64,000 nt of DNA from Bicyclus anynana (lineage: Eukaryota > Arthropoda > Insecta > Lepidoptera > Nymphalidae). The stretch is taken from assembly GCF_947172395.1 (NCBI RefSeq), contig NC_069095.1:10725321-10789320 (forward strand). Direction: 5' to 3'. A model generated the notes under the pieces. The model was given only the letters and a program-made list of their open reading frames with translations. It made no database searches and was not told where the DNA came from. Below are positions 21,853 through 32,750 of the stretch, one piece after another. Every line of letters begins with the position of its first letter. Positions within the stretch are counted from its first letter, which is position 1. Position numbers and translations under genes: made by a program.

Positions 21853-21945
21853 AACCTACTAGAACTATTGTTTTGCTCTCCCTCGCAATATATGAAAGAA
21901 AAGTTTTAACAATTTTAACTTCTTTTTCGAAGAAAAGAACTCAGG
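21853..21945. repeat. Direct duplicate flanking the solo LTR, right copy
   Basis: The partner of 21343-21440, same orientation and diverged by several substitutions. Confidence 0.7.
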
Positions 21946-22212
21946 AGTCGAGACTCACTTGTAAGCAGTGGTACGAATAGTGTTGCGGTTTATAAGTTGA
22001 ACTATTTTTGTTTGCCGCGCTTGTTGTACGATGTACCCTTTGAATGAATGAATTTTTTTGAAAATTGAATTTTCAGGGTAGGCAGTAGATTGGTGGTGGT
22101 GGTGGAGTGGGAGTGGATGGCAGTACATTTTACACAATTTGTAAATAATGCATGCCCTAGTTACGCACCTTGTGCACGCCACTGCTAAACATTAAGATTA
22201 TTAAGTACTCAC
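21946..22212. other. Short unannotated stretch
   Basis: Includes a GGT-rich microsatellite at 22092-22106. If the exon at 22213-22326 is real, this is the start of the following intron. Confidence 0.35.
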
Positions 22213-22326
22213 ATTGCCCAGGAAGCCGCTGCAGGGTTGGATGGGCGGCGGCAGCGGGGGCAGATCGGGAGACCGGCGCGACCGCGTGCGCTCCTCTGTC
22301 AGGCCCATCTCACTCACTATGCATCA
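22213..22326 (-). CDS. Candidate first coding exon of an unrecognised gene
   Basis: Read on the minus strand, GTTTGTCCCCAG (an acceptor) is followed by 18 nt containing a TGA in frame. Then come an ATG at 22308-22306 with a good context (GAG before, G after) and 32 codons ending in an AAT|GTGAGT donor at 22212. The peptide begins MGLTEERTRSRRSPDLPPLP and continues PPIQPCSGFLGN. It is basic/serine-rich, then proline-rich with a PPLPPP stretch that could bind SH3 or WW domains. The in-frame stop upstream fits a translation start. The exon is far more GC-rich than its surroundings. I do not recognise the protein. Later exons were not found to the left in this window. A non-coding first exon may lie at 44697. 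Confidence 0.5.
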
Positions 22327-22512
22327 CTGGGGACAAACGAAACACAGTATTAGATATTTCATCTATTTAAGGCGGAATTATATTTGTCTGACGTGTTATG
22401 TTGTGACGCATCAGAACAGAATCAGTTTCATTTTTGTATGCGGCACATCAGAAGTCATCACGACATGTCACAACACATACCTAAGTGTAAACGTTTACAC
22501 TAATGTATGTTA
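22327..22512. other. No recognised feature
   Basis: Sequence directly upstream of the candidate exon acceptor; intronic if that exon is real. Confidence 0.4.
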
Positions 22513-22840
22513 AATATTCTTGGTCGCTAACTATGGGCCTCATAAGAAGGCTCAGAGTCACACAGCGGGCGATGGAACGGGCTATGTTAGGAGTATCTTT
22601 GCGTGATCGAATCAGAAATGAGGAGATCAGCAGAAGAACCAAAGTCACCGACATAGTTCAACGAGCTGCGAAGCTGAAGTGGCAATTGGCGGGGCACATA
22701 GTTCGAAGATGGACGTTGGGGTGCCAAAGTGCTGGAATTGCGACCCCACACTAGTAAGACCCCCCACCAGGTGGACTGACGACATCAAGCGAGTCGCAGG
22801 GATTCGCTGGATGCAGCTGATGCTGGATATAGTCTGTGCC
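22513..22840 (+). pseudogene. RTE-type LINE reverse-transcriptase fragment
   Basis: The frame encodes the WSLTMGLIRRLRVTQRAMER segment and DRIRNEEISRRTKVTDIVQR, nearly the same as the 30078-31001 copy. It then frame-shifts (around 22700), with the later GRPPTRW-like part in another frame (PPTRWTDDIKRVAGIRWMQ). It is a 5'-truncated, inactive copy in the opposite orientation to the one at 30 kb. Confidence 0.85.
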
Positions 22841-23845
22841 AAAGTTCAAGACAGTCGTGCGATTCTAGTATTTTACACTCGTCGACGAACTTAACACCTA
22901 TAACACGAATTTATTTTAACTCTACGTTTCTTCTTCTTTGTCGCTAGAAGACAGTGGTCGTGGTCATTATTTATGTGTGGTGGCAAGCCTAACCTATCCG
23001 TCGCCTCCCGTAGTTTAAATCTCGTCTTTACGTTTAGGTATAGGATTCTAAAATTAAAATGTAGGTCACGTCACTAACACAAGTTGCAATGAAAACAAAC
23101 ACACGTCACACAGATTAACTATTCAAAATCGCAATGCTGCAAAGTTGCAATCCGCCGAAAATATTTATTGCAATACCCACATTAGATGACCGCAAAAACG
23201 AAAAACATACATACAGCCGAACGTAGAACCTCCTCCTTTTTGGAAGTCGGTTAAAAATCACTGCCACTTGATGCAATGGATAATGTTTTGAATCGTAAAC
23301 TGAGATACTTAATTACGCTATTATCATTACGATCATCGTTACAGAGTCACAAAATGATCACACTTCATTATTGAAGCAGCGATAGTAGCTATGAACTCAT
23401 GACGATGCAGTATTTTAAGATGATTGAGGGCTTATTTTGAAAAGGTACAATTTTATGCCATCCATAGGTACATCTCAGTTTCTGCGCGGCATTATCTTGG
23501 CGGTAGTCTAGCCTTAAGGGGCCTTGTCTAGGGGGTCAGAGACGATCGAGATAAAACACAAACAAAAAAACATTCTACCTTAAAGTAGATAGGTAGTTTT
23601 AACAATTAATTTAATTCTACCTACGGTACTTTTTCTTTTTTTTAATATTTTTTTTACCTACAATACTTATGTGGTGGGCACATCCTTCCACATTGAAGAT
23701 TGCTTAGGTAGGGTATCAAGCTACATTATTCCGGCACTGGCCGATTGTAACAAGCCAAGACTGATGCCTACCAGAAGGTTAGGAGTAGGTAGCTACTCAG
23801 TACTTAGTAGACCACTAAAATAGGTTAATTATGACGATACCATAT
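22841..23845. other. Unannotated 1 kb with one repeat end
   Basis: At 23208-23256 lies the TACAGCCGAACGTAGAACCT terminal block, the reverse of 1774-1823. No gene seen. Confidence 0.35.
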
Positions 23846-24053
23846 TCATTATCATCATCATTAACAAGCCATTATTGGCTCACTGTTGAGCACGAGTCTC
23901 ACAATGAGAAGGATTAAGCCTTAGTCCACCACGCTGGATGCGGATTGACAGTCGTCACATCATACATGACAAATATCAAAATTCTCAGGTATGCAGGTTT
24001 CCTCACGAAGGTTTTCCTTCACCGTTTGTGACACGTGATATTTAATTTCTTGA
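23846..24053 (-). repeat. SINE-A partial copy
   Basis: Minus-strand SINE-A 3' two thirds (TATCATCATCATTAACAAGC tail side, CCACGCTGGATGCGGATTG, GACACGTGATATTTAATTTC). Confidence 0.75.
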
Positions 24054-24353
24054 TGCCATATTAATAGCATTTAATTAAAAAAGAAACAAATACAATTATG
24101 CTAAAATACCACTATCTCAGTAAATATTCATAAAGTGTCTTATTTATATCTGTGTCATGTTACGAATGAGACGTCTTCATATTCTAATAAGCTCATTAGC
24201 GTGTTATTTGAATGTAAAGTTGTAGAGGTGGAAAATAAACACTCCGTTACGTTGTTTCAGGTTTGTGGGACGTTGGGGGCAGGTTGGAATCCTTGAGAAT
24301 GTAAACACTTGCTCAATAGTGTCGAGCAACGATATTTTACACTATAGACATGT
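24054..24353. other. No recognised feature
   Basis: AT-rich spacer. Confidence 0.4.
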
Positions 24354-24608
24354 TACATGCCTACATCACCGCAAAAAGTGATCCGAATTTAGCTACTGAG
24401 CGAACACATGCACAATTTTGTCTTAATTCCATTATATATTTATGTATATATAGTTTTTACACTTCCTGAACACGCTTCAACATTGTATTGATATTTAGAT
24501 ATTATTTGTTGAAATAACGTTCGTTGTTTAATAAGCGGCTAAATGAAATTAGGTCAATTTTCCACATTTGTCCGCCTCAGTTTTGATACGCTAGTGCCTC
24601 ATCTCTAG
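24354..24608. repeat. Segmental duplicate flanking a Helitron, left copy
   Basis: It shares many blocks in the same order with 24833-25140: CCGAATTTAGCTA, CACATG-ACAATTTTGT, TATATATAGTTTTT, AATAACGTTCGTTGTTTAAT and CGCCTCAGTTTTGAT. Confidence 0.65.
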
Positions 24609-24812
24609 TCTATACTAATATTATAAAGCTGAAGAGTTTGTTTGTTTGTTTGATTCATTAAACGTGCTAATCTCAGGAACTACTGATCCGATTTGAAAAA
24701 TTTTTTCATTGTTAGATAGCCCATTTATCAAGGAAGGCTATAGGCTATATATTGTCCCCATATTCCTACGGGGACGGGAATCACGCGGGTGAAACCGCGA
24801 GGCGTCAGCTTG
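24609..24812 (+). mobile_element. Non-autonomous Helitron, type E
   Basis: Starts TCTATACTAATATTATAAAG. It ends GGCGTCAGCTTG (a mutated CTAG) after a perfect CGCGG-GTGAAA-CCGCG hairpin. T follows at 24813. It lies between two diverged duplicate segments. Confidence 0.75.
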
Positions 24813-24832
24813 TACAAAATATAATTATAAGT

Positions 24833-25140
24833 ACATGCCTACAAAATTACCGCAAGAAATGATTCGAATTTAGCTAATCCACTGAACGCACACATGTACA
24901 ATTTTGTGTTTACTTACATTATATTTTTAAGTATTTCATTATATATTTAAGTATATAGTTACATTACATTTTTAATTATCTATATATAGTTTTTCCTCTT
25001 CTTTAACACACAACTCCACATGTAGATAATATTTAGGTATTATTTGTTTAAATAACGTTCGTTGTTTAATGATCGACTAGATACAATTATGAACATTGGT
25101 TCGCCTCAGTTTTGATGCGCTAGGGGCCTATCTCTAGTAT
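24833..25140. repeat. Segmental duplicate flanking a Helitron, right copy
   Basis: The partner of 24354-24608, longer because of an extra AT-rich insertion near 24920-24985. Confidence 0.65.
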
Positions 25141-25309
25141 AAAATATCGTTGGTGTCGAGTTTGTTATCGGAAATCTGTACATGTTTAATTACATGCATT
25201 ACACTCCCGACTATTTGATCAATGCAACTAATTCATTTTTGGTTTAGTGACTATTAGCAAAACGCGTACTAAAACAAGTAATATTTTAAAGAAAGGAAGA
25301 AAAATAAAG

Positions 25310-25440
25310 ATGCCCTTCTCTGCTGACTGTAAACTACCTCCCTGCCCAATTTCATCTTTGTACGCCAAGTGGTTTTCAAGATTTCGTGATGAACTTTCAC
25401 ATTTATATATTGAGATTTTATAGGTAGGTAGTTTTATGGT
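25310..25440 (-). mobile_element. Helitron type-D fragment
   Basis: Carries AAACTACCTCCCTGCCCAAT and CATCTTTGTACGCCAAGTGG, shared with the copy at 31874-32046. The CTAG end is missing. Confidence 0.45.
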
Positions 25441-26035
25441 TTCTGAAAATAATAATTAATACATATATCCGTGTGTAAGAATGTTTGTTACTCGATCATG
25501 GTTCAGCGTCTGAACCGAAGTGGATCAAATTAGGCATAAAGAATTATCATACTCTGCAATAGCACATAGACTAAGTACTTAGGATATCTCCTTGTTCACA
25601 GACAAAAATAAACCCTTAAGAAACTTCCAGTTAAACATTAGAGTTAGCAGACTCGAAAATCCGAAAGTCCTGGATTCAATTCCCGACCGTTGGTTGCACT
25701 ACAATAAGCAAGCCAGAAGTTTGCACAGAGATGCTTTCCGAACTTTATGGAATTCCGCGTGCTATTTATGTCATCGAAACAAGTAAAACTCGATTATGTC
25801 AACGGATTGCGGATGTAGGTGGGATATGATTAGAAACATGGCGGCCGAGGTCGACTGTTCACCTATCGTAAGGTGTGTCACATTTATGAGGTCAGCTCTT
25901 TGGCACAGTCACTGGTTTGAACGGAGAAGTCCAGGGTTTGGTAGCTCGTGTTAATTTATTATGAGAATAAGATTCGAAGGGTTAAGAACAGTGCTTACCA
26001 TTCCTTTGATTGTGATTTGGAATCTATGATTTATT
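25441..26035. other. No recognised gene
   Basis: Two short B-box-like pieces (near 25670-25690 and 25930-25940) may be decayed tRNA-derived repeats. Nothing firm. Confidence 0.3.
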
Positions 26036-26110
26036 ATTTTTTACCGATAAGCCCTTGACTACAATCGTACTTGATGGTAAGTGATGATGGGATCTAAGAT
26101 GGAAGCTAAC
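26036..26110 (-). repeat. SINE-B 3' fragment
   Basis: Matches AAGCCCTTGACTACAATCG and GATGGTAAGTGATGATGG, SINE-B 3' end on the minus strand. Confidence 0.6.
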
Positions 26111-26890
26111 CTTCATTATTTAAGTAATTGTAGAGGGGAGATATCAGTGTTGGTATACATAAGATGGTATTTCATGAATTGAGCTCAGTTGCTTGTTAGG
26201 CAGCGTAGACACCGTCACGCTGCCAGTCGCATTACTGATTTTGTGCAATAACGTTTTGTGTTGTAATTATTGTTTATCATAAATTGTTTAGTGTGAGCAT
26301 GCAGGGCCAGCCCGTCCATACGGCGAACAAGCCATTTTGAACGTCAATTTTTGTTATGATTTAAAGATGATGAAAGTCGCAAACTTAAAATTAAAGATCG
26401 TGAATTTGAACAATAAAAAAAGTATGAATGAACACAAAACGCCTAAGGCGATAAAAGAAATCAATAACACAAATAGACATTCACTGAACACAAGTGACAT
26501 TGGCATTGGACACTTGACACCAAATTTCTCTATCTCCTACACAGACGTACCGACATATACATTACAAGTATATTCATAAGTACCTAAACTTGGTCAAGTA
26601 ATTCAACCATCAATAATAGAAATGAATCTGTAAGTTTTTATATTTTATATAATTTCACACTATCCCACGTCAACCCGCATTGGAGAGCTAAGCGTAAGCT
26701 CCATGTTCCCTCAACTAAAAAAAATAATATCCTATATGGAGGATGGTCTGGTCCTGTATAAAAATAATATAATATACTCATAATAAAACTGGTCGAATTC
26801 AGTACATTTATTCGCAATTTGAGATTTTACTTATACCATTTGTAACAACAAACGTTAGCGTGGCATAACGGACGCCAGCGCCATCAAAAA
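26111..26890. other. No recognised feature
   Basis: The 80-codon frame at 26337-26579 lacks features of a real protein (lysine/asparagine-rich, no domain). No gene supported. Confidence 0.35.
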
Positions 26891-27297
26891 TCTATACTTA
26901 TAATACTAATTCTGTACATTTTGTACATTCTGTACATTTTGTACATTCTGTACATTTTGTACATTCTGTACATTTTGTACATTCTGTTCATTTTGTACAT
27001 TCTGTACATTCTGTATATTTTGTACATTCTCTACATTAAACATATTTTGAAAATTTTTGGTGGGGGGCATTATATAATCGATACTGAAGCTAAAAATATG
27101 ATATTTCGATTTTTTGTCTGTCTCTCTGTCTGTCCGTGTTTTTTTTTGTTATTCGGGCATCACACTGAAACTACTGAATGAATTCAAATGAAACTTGGCA
27201 CGGTTTAAGACTATAATACGGAAAAGTTAAAGTGGTGAAATGGGGCTTGAAAGTTTACATTGATTTCCACGCGGACGAAGTCGGGGGTGTCCGCTAG
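26891..27297 (+). mobile_element. Helitron carrying a minisatellite
   Basis: Starts TCTATACTTATAATACTAAT after an A and ends GGTGTCCGCTAG before a T. The end forms a stem GCGGAC / GTCCGC. Between the 5' end and the type-D body lies an array of TGTACATTY 9-mers (26911-27035). It is non-autonomous. Confidence 0.75.
26911..27035 (+). repeat. 9-bp minisatellite (TGTACATTT/C)
   Basis: About 13 units alternate TGTACATTT and TGTACATTC, so the higher-order period is 18 bp. It keeps one frame open as a Tyr-Ile-Leu repeat, which is not a gene. Confidence 0.9.
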
Positions 27298-27534
27298 TCG
27301 CAGGCTATAGTTCTAAAATGACACTTCGTCTGAGGCGGTCGGTGCGGTACGGCCGACAGCGTATCTGAGAGATAAATTACTGTTATCGGGCATCGGAACA
27401 TGCCGTGAGAACCGATCGCCGACAGACAACACTCGTGCGTGGACAATATTAGATAACATCGGAACATCGAGACAAGGAAATGTATTTACGTGCGTGAAAA
27501 AAGTTTTCTTTACGTTACGTTACGTTTTTTAGTT
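27298..27534. other. No recognised feature
   Basis: GC-richer stretch with CGGTCGGTGCGGTACGGCCG near 27337-27356, possibly an old transposon end. Confidence 0.35.
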
Positions 27535-27603
27535 TATGTTCGGCCAACTAGGTAAAAAATCGGTACTCAAACTACCGATTTTTTACCTAGTTGGCCGAAC
27601 ATA
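27535..27603. repeat. Perfect inverted repeat, 31-bp arms, 7-nt loop
   Basis: Arms 27535-27565 and 27573-27603 are exactly complementary; the outer end is TATGTTCGGCCAACTAGG and the loop CTCAAAC. It is the longest perfect palindrome in the window. The absence of mismatches implies recent origin or sequence conversion between the arms. Confidence 0.9.
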
Positions 27604-27632
27604 ATCCATGATATTGAATAAAAAGTATTTAA

Positions 27633-27811
27633 TCTATACTATGTATAAAAGCGAAAGGTCACTCATCACGAAATCTCGAAACTGCTTGACATACAAAATT
27701 GAAATTTGGCAGGGAGGTAGTTTATAGTTATGTAGTCCGCTAAGAACAGATTTTGCGAGAGGGCCAGATTAAGGATATCTGAGGGCGGATGAAGTCGCGG
27801 ACGTCCGCTAT
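27633..27811 (+). mobile_element. Non-autonomous Helitron, type D
   Basis: Starts TCTATACTATGTATAAAAGC after an A. It ends GCGGACGTCCGCTAT, a mutated CTAG, before a T. The body shares the TTTGGCAGGGAGGTAGTTTA block with 31874-32046. Confidence 0.7.
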
Positions 27812-28751
27812 TTACACTCGGGAGCGCCCGGGAGCAATCATACCTTAGCGTGCTGAGCACTGTTAAAATGGACACTCTTTCTTTAAAAACTTCAAGTTAC
27901 TACAACAGTCTGTGTAGCAAACTAATTCCTTTGTGTTGTAAATTTCAAAAATTTGTCTGGAATCAACTAGGTGGGTACACTAGGTCTCGCAGGTAGTAAA
28001 TTTTTGGAACTGTGATAGTTTTAGTTTGGGATGATACATGTAAGTTGTGTAACACTCACTGTAATTACACGGATCAAAATGAACTTTATGAATGTAAAGG
28101 TTAACAAAACAAAAATAAATGAACACAACTCTTAAAAAAAGTTTAATCGAAAACAAAACAGTGGTGCTCGGGCGCCCCTGAGATCGCGGCGCCCAGGTGC
28201 GACGCACTCGCGCACCCCTTGCACTTTATGTAAAGACGCCTCTGGTTACAGGTAATTGGTAATAGGGCGTGCTAGAACAGGTCCTACAGAGGGCTGCTCT
28301 TTGACCGCCAATCTGAGGTACATTGGCGCAGAAGCTCCTGAAGAGTGTAAAACTAGACTAGAAGTGTGTATGACAATAATCAAAGAACAAAGTAACAAAC
28401 CCAAAGAATCTCAAATTAAATCCGGCCGTACTACCACTGATCTATTAAGGCTCTAACCCACTATACCACCAACGAAGATAATTACATTATCCCGACTATA
28501 AGTCATTAAAAGTCTACATTTATCTCTCCAGCAATATATTAGTTTAGATTACGAGATAGGACGCACAGTACGCGGTAATTGCATCCTGTTAATCTACCAT
28601 ACTAATTAACTTGCTTTCCTTCCATACGCCGCTTGCGAAATATTTTAATTGTTTATGTAACCTTATTTACAAGGTAAATGTTATAAATTGAATAATTAAC
28701 AAATAGTTTACATGAAATACAATATCACGCGTTTATATTTGACGTTCTAAC
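27812..28751. other. No recognised gene
   Basis: Includes a GC-rich patch near 28160-28215 without a supportable frame, and a 66-codon frame at 28256-28456 without recognisable features. Confidence 0.35.
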
Positions 28752-28934
28752 AGGTAGCATTCCGATCTTGGCGACCGCGACCAGGTCGCGCGACCCAATG
28801 CTTAGTATGAACTTACATAGAGTACTAAACAAAGCCCGAGACCGCGTCGCGCGATCACAGATCACTTTTGTTTAGTGCTCCATATAAATTCGTCGAGGTC
28901 GCACGTCGCGGTCGCCAAGATCAGAATGCTACCT
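28752..28934. mobile_element. Fold-back MITE with 30-bp terminal inverted repeats
   Basis: The left end AGGTAGCATTCCGATCTTGG continues GCGACCGCGAC. The right end is its reverse complement with one difference. Inner segments (AGTACTAAACAAAGC and the TTTGTTTAGTGCT counterpart) are also inverted, so the whole element folds back. A target-site duplication could not be fixed. Superfamily unknown. Confidence 0.7.
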
Positions 28935-29037
28935 TTAGAGTACAAAGGGTTCTATGGTGTTGAAAATTGGAATGGCGACCACGCATTAGAAAGCGCAGTG
29001 TATGTGGACTGATTTAGGGGATGCAGGTTGGTCTACT

Positions 29038-29215
29038 GTCCTATTCACAAATTTGGTCTTTATTAACAATCTAATAAAAACAACTGAGAAATGTCATCTA
29101 CCTACTGTGTGATATCCACGAAGGTTTGTCATTAGAATGACATTTGTTACATATAATCTCAATTACGTAAATTAGATTTAACATACGTCAGTGTTAGTGA
29201 ATTATCCTGCAGGAC
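29038..29215 (-). mobile_element. MITE-G copy 1
   Basis: The ends GTCCTATTCAC and GAATTATCCTGCAGGAC are diverged inverted repeats. The interior shares CTGAGAAATGTCATCTACCT and ATATCCACGAAG with the opposite-orientation copy at 37205-37376. Confidence 0.65.
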
Positions 29216-29244
29216 CATATTTGGTTATTTATACCTATACAAAA

Positions 29245-29300
29245 GGCCTACGTCTTGCAGTGGACACCCATCATACGTGATGATGTTGATGCTTTATTGA
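29245..29300 (+). mobile_element. RTE-type LINE 3' end fragment
   Basis: GGCCTACGTCTTGCAGTGGA followed by a degraded GATGATG tail. It matches the extreme 3' end of the RTE family. Confidence 0.6.
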
Positions 29301-30077
29301 CAGAAAAGATGACAAGAAACCTAACCTACAAACCGCTGTCGATCAAATTCAGGTGTATGTAAATATAAGTCGGACTCGGATGCTTTGTGATATCTCGGAA
29401 ATCAGTCGCTCCACGCAGGTCATACATAAAGTCAATATGAGACGCGGGATGATGCCCGGCCGCCGCGCCCCTATGATACCGCTGATACCTAAAATCTTGT
29501 ATTGCGTGGCTTAACACACGATGTCCCAAAACGTCATTAAACTTGCATACTAGATATGATTTTTCATGTGTGTGTGCCAGTAATTACACCAGCAATGCCG
29601 GTGGCAGCAATAAGCATGACTTTTTCTGTTAAAATAATCTAAAATATAAATATAATTAAAATAATTAAAATTATCCTGTCTGTTTAGTGTATTAATTGGT
29701 TACTTAATTTTCCAGAAAGTCTCATAAAAATCAATATATTCAAATGTATTCCATACATCATTGTCCCAATTATTCTCTTCAGTCATTAAGAAATTCTTGA
29801 ATTGCCACAGTAACCATAACTATACATAACTTTGTTGCAAAAGTACTCGTACTATAACCTCATAAACAGATACCTTTCATTATCTCCCAAGCACCATCGT
29901 ACCGGAACACTAAATCGCCGGAACGGCAGACCCGTTAGCGTCGGTGGAAAAGTGGTAAGATAGTTATGTAAGCTTATTAGGCCATTCACGTATTTGAACG
30001 ATTTATATCTGTTTTAAGGCATTTATTAACGATTAATGGTAATAAATATACTCAAACTGTTAGCAAATTAAGAAAAT
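29301..30077. other. No recognised gene; possible SINE-B crumb
   Basis: A minus-strand frame of 67 codons at 29326-29529 is moderately GC-rich but unrecognised. At 29893-29925 a short GTACCGGAACACTAAATCGC match to SINE-B is seen. Confidence 0.3.
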
Positions 30078-31001
30078 TTCATCATCATCATCATATCAGC
30101 CGATGGACGTCCACTGCAGGACATAGGCCTTTTGTAGGGACTTCCAAACATCACGATACTGAGCCGCCTGCATCCAGCGAATCCCTGCGACTCGCTTGAT
30201 GTCGTCAGTCCACCTGGTGGGGGGTCGGCCAACACTGCGCTTACTAGTGCGGGGTCGCCATTCCAGCACTTTGGGACCCCAACGTCCATCGGCTCTTCGA
30301 ACTATGTGCCCCGCCCATTGCCACTTCAGCTTCGCAACTCGTTGAGCTATGTCGGTGACTTTGGTTCTTCTGCGGATCTCCTCATTTCTGATTCGATCAC
30401 GCAGAGATACTCCTAACATAGCTCGTTCCATCGCCCTCTGTGTGACTCTAAGCCTTCTTATGAGGCCCATAGTTAGCGACCAAGTCTCGGAACCATAGGT
30501 CATCACTGGCAACACGCACTGTTCGAAGACTTTTGTCTTCAGGCACTGAGGAATTTCGGACGAAAAGATGTCGCGAAGCTTCCCGAATGCAGCCCAGCCG
30601 AGTTGGATTCGACGGTTCACCTCTTTCTCGAAATTGGACCTACCTAACTGGATCATATGTCCTAGGTATATGTATTCGTCTACAATTTCGAGTGCAGCGT
30701 TCTCAACTATAACTGGGTGGAGCGATACATGAGCATTACACATTATTTTTGTTTTGCCCATGTTCATTTTCAGGCCCACCTGTTGAGAAACGCTGCTGAG
30801 GTCATTGAGCATGGTACTAAGGTCATCCAGAGTCTGTGCCATGATGACTACATCATCCGCGAACCGCAGTTGAGTGATGTACTCGCCATTGATGTTGATG
30901 CCAAGTCCGCTCCAGTCCAGAAGCTTAAAGACGTCTTCCAGTGCGGCGGTAAATAGCTTCGGAGAGATCACATCTCCCTGACGCACTCCTCGCTGCAACT
31001 G
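30078..31001 (-). mobile_element. 5'-truncated RTE-type LINE with open reverse-transcriptase frame
   Basis: A 300-residue open frame (stop at 30096) covers the C-terminal half of a non-LTR reverse transcriptase. It has RGVRQGDVISPKLF near residue 3, then RFADDVVIMA (the catalytic FADD box, about residues 45-54), GLKMNMGKTKIM (about 75-86) and EYIYLGHMI. The C-terminal part is IRNEEIRRRTKVTDIAQRV and GRPPTRWTDDIKRVAG, characteristic of insect RTE elements. The endonuclease and the N-terminal half of the RT are missing, so it is a dead truncated insertion despite the open frame. After the stop is only TATGATGATGATGATG, the short RTE tail. Truncation occurs just upstream of LQRGV at ~31001. Confidence 0.9.
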
Positions 31002-31003
31002 GA

Positions 31004-31526
31004 AAATTTACTTTTAACTTATTTATGTAGTGTAAGTCTGCAATGACTAGATCTTCGTCATCCTAGTAATATAATAAACGCAAAGGTCTATAGGTATATA
31101 TAATGTTTATTACATACATTAATGATACGAGTACCTATTAAATATGGATGTTTGTTTACTCTTTTACGCAAAAACTACTGAATGATTTGGCTGAAAAGTG
31201 ATTGACCCCTGAACTTATAGTTTCGCCATGTCCGTTAACGCACTGACTATGACAACTAGGAAGCTTTAAATTAGCATGTGTATGTACATTAAAAATGTGA
31301 ACAAAGTCGTACAATAACTGTTCAAAAAAGTGGGGATGAATTTATTTTATTCGATAATCTCATAATATGGGTGTATCATTAGATGGGTGTTCGAAAAATA
31401 TGAGGGTCTTGAAAAAACTCAAAAAAAGGATAATATAATATAATGAAAAAACAAGGAAAACTTGGCCGGTTTTCATACATAGTTGTGCACTTTGATAAAT
31501 TAACCGTAACACGTTAGAACAGCTTT
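31004..31526. other. No recognised feature
   Basis: AT-rich. GCAAAAACTACTGAATGATT at 31169 is a Helitron-type body remnant. No gene seen. Confidence 0.35.
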
Positions 31527-31682
31527 TCTATACTAATATCATAAATAGGCAAATTTTGTGGTAATCTCTGAATCTACTGGACCGATTATAAAAATTCTTA
31601 TGCCATTAGCAAGCCACAGTTTTTGCTAGTGTCATAGGCTGTGTTTCATCCCCGTATTGTAACGGGAACGGGCGTCGGCTAG
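31527..31682 (+). mobile_element. Non-autonomous Helitron, short and diverged
   Basis: Starts TCTATACTAATATCATAAAT and ends GGGCGTCGGCTAG before a T. It is internally deleted relative to type E. Confidence 0.65.
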
Positions 31683-31873
31683 TGTTATACAATGAGGAAA
31701 GTCTGAGCATTACAGGCATTCGCTCTATACATATAGAGTGACATAATGATTAAATAAATTTTTATATCAACATTTCAAAGAACTTTCACCAATTACAAAT
31801 GAAATAACTAGAAGTAGTTATAATGTGATGGACTTGTTTTTGTATAAGACTTCATTTCATATTTATTAGCCAA

Positions 31874-32046
31874 CTAGCAGACGCCCGCGACTTCGTCCGC
31901 CTGAACACCTCTTTAATCCGACCCTATAGCAAAATCCGTTCTTAGCGGGCACCTACGAACTATAAACTACCTCCCTGCCAAATTTCATCTTTGTACATCA
32001 AGTGGTTTTTAAGATCTCGTGACCTTTCGCATTTATATATTTAAGA
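31874..32046 (-). mobile_element. Non-autonomous Helitron, type D
   Basis: The minus strand ends GCGGGCGTCTGCTAG. A and T flank it as expected, and the 5' end is TCTTAAATATATAAATGCG. The interior is shared with 25310 and 27633. Confidence 0.7.
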
Positions 32047-32654
32047 TTTAATTCTGCCTCAAATACCTACACAAAAATATCCACTAATGTCTAGCTATTT
32101 ATTAATGTTATATAGCGTAGTTGTGGCGTAGTCAACCAGATGTTATGTGTCGCATATATTATCATAATATTTATATTTATTCAAAGTTATAGTGTATCTA
32201 TTCTAGATAGCTAAATGATATTTTCTAAAATCTAGAAATCTAGGCAACCAACTCCATTACCTAGATATATGAAGATTGCCTTTAGATATGGCTTGAACTA
32301 TCCGATTTGATCTTTGCAAACGGCGATTATGGTAATAAATATAACCTTGACGGTTTGAAACCAATACTCTATATAACATTTAGGTTTATTATGAACTAGT
32401 GGTCGCCTGACTTTGTTCGAGGTGGAATATATTCATACAAAGTTTCAATATTTAAACTACCCTCATATTTACTGAGAACCGGGTCTGGGCTTAGCATTTC
32501 CCAACTCCAGGTTGTTAAATACATGAAAAAAATTGTTTAAAAAATGATACTTCACGGACTTCTTTACTGAATGCTGAGTATTTTTTGGAATTATAATAAC
32601 AACAACTCTTATCAAGACTTCATAACATAACAACTAATCTTTAGTACGTCTTCC
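32047..32654. other. No recognised feature
   Basis: AT-rich. No gene seen. Confidence 0.4.
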
Positions 32655-32750
32655 ATGTTAGCCTGGTACCATAGACTGTCGTCACTTAACATCAGATAAG
32701 ATCAAGAGTTGTGATCAAGAGAGACCTGTCGTTAAATTAAAAAAAAAAAC
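32655..32750 (+). repeat. SINE-B 3' fragment, diverged
   Basis: CGTCACTTAACATCAGATAAG followed by an AGAGACCTGTCGTTAAAT-like end and an A-rich tail. A weak match. Confidence 0.4.

Noticed and set aside
26921..27181. 86-codon frame with a Tyr-Ile-Leu repeat
   Set aside because: Direct translation of the 9-bp minisatellite inside a Helitron.
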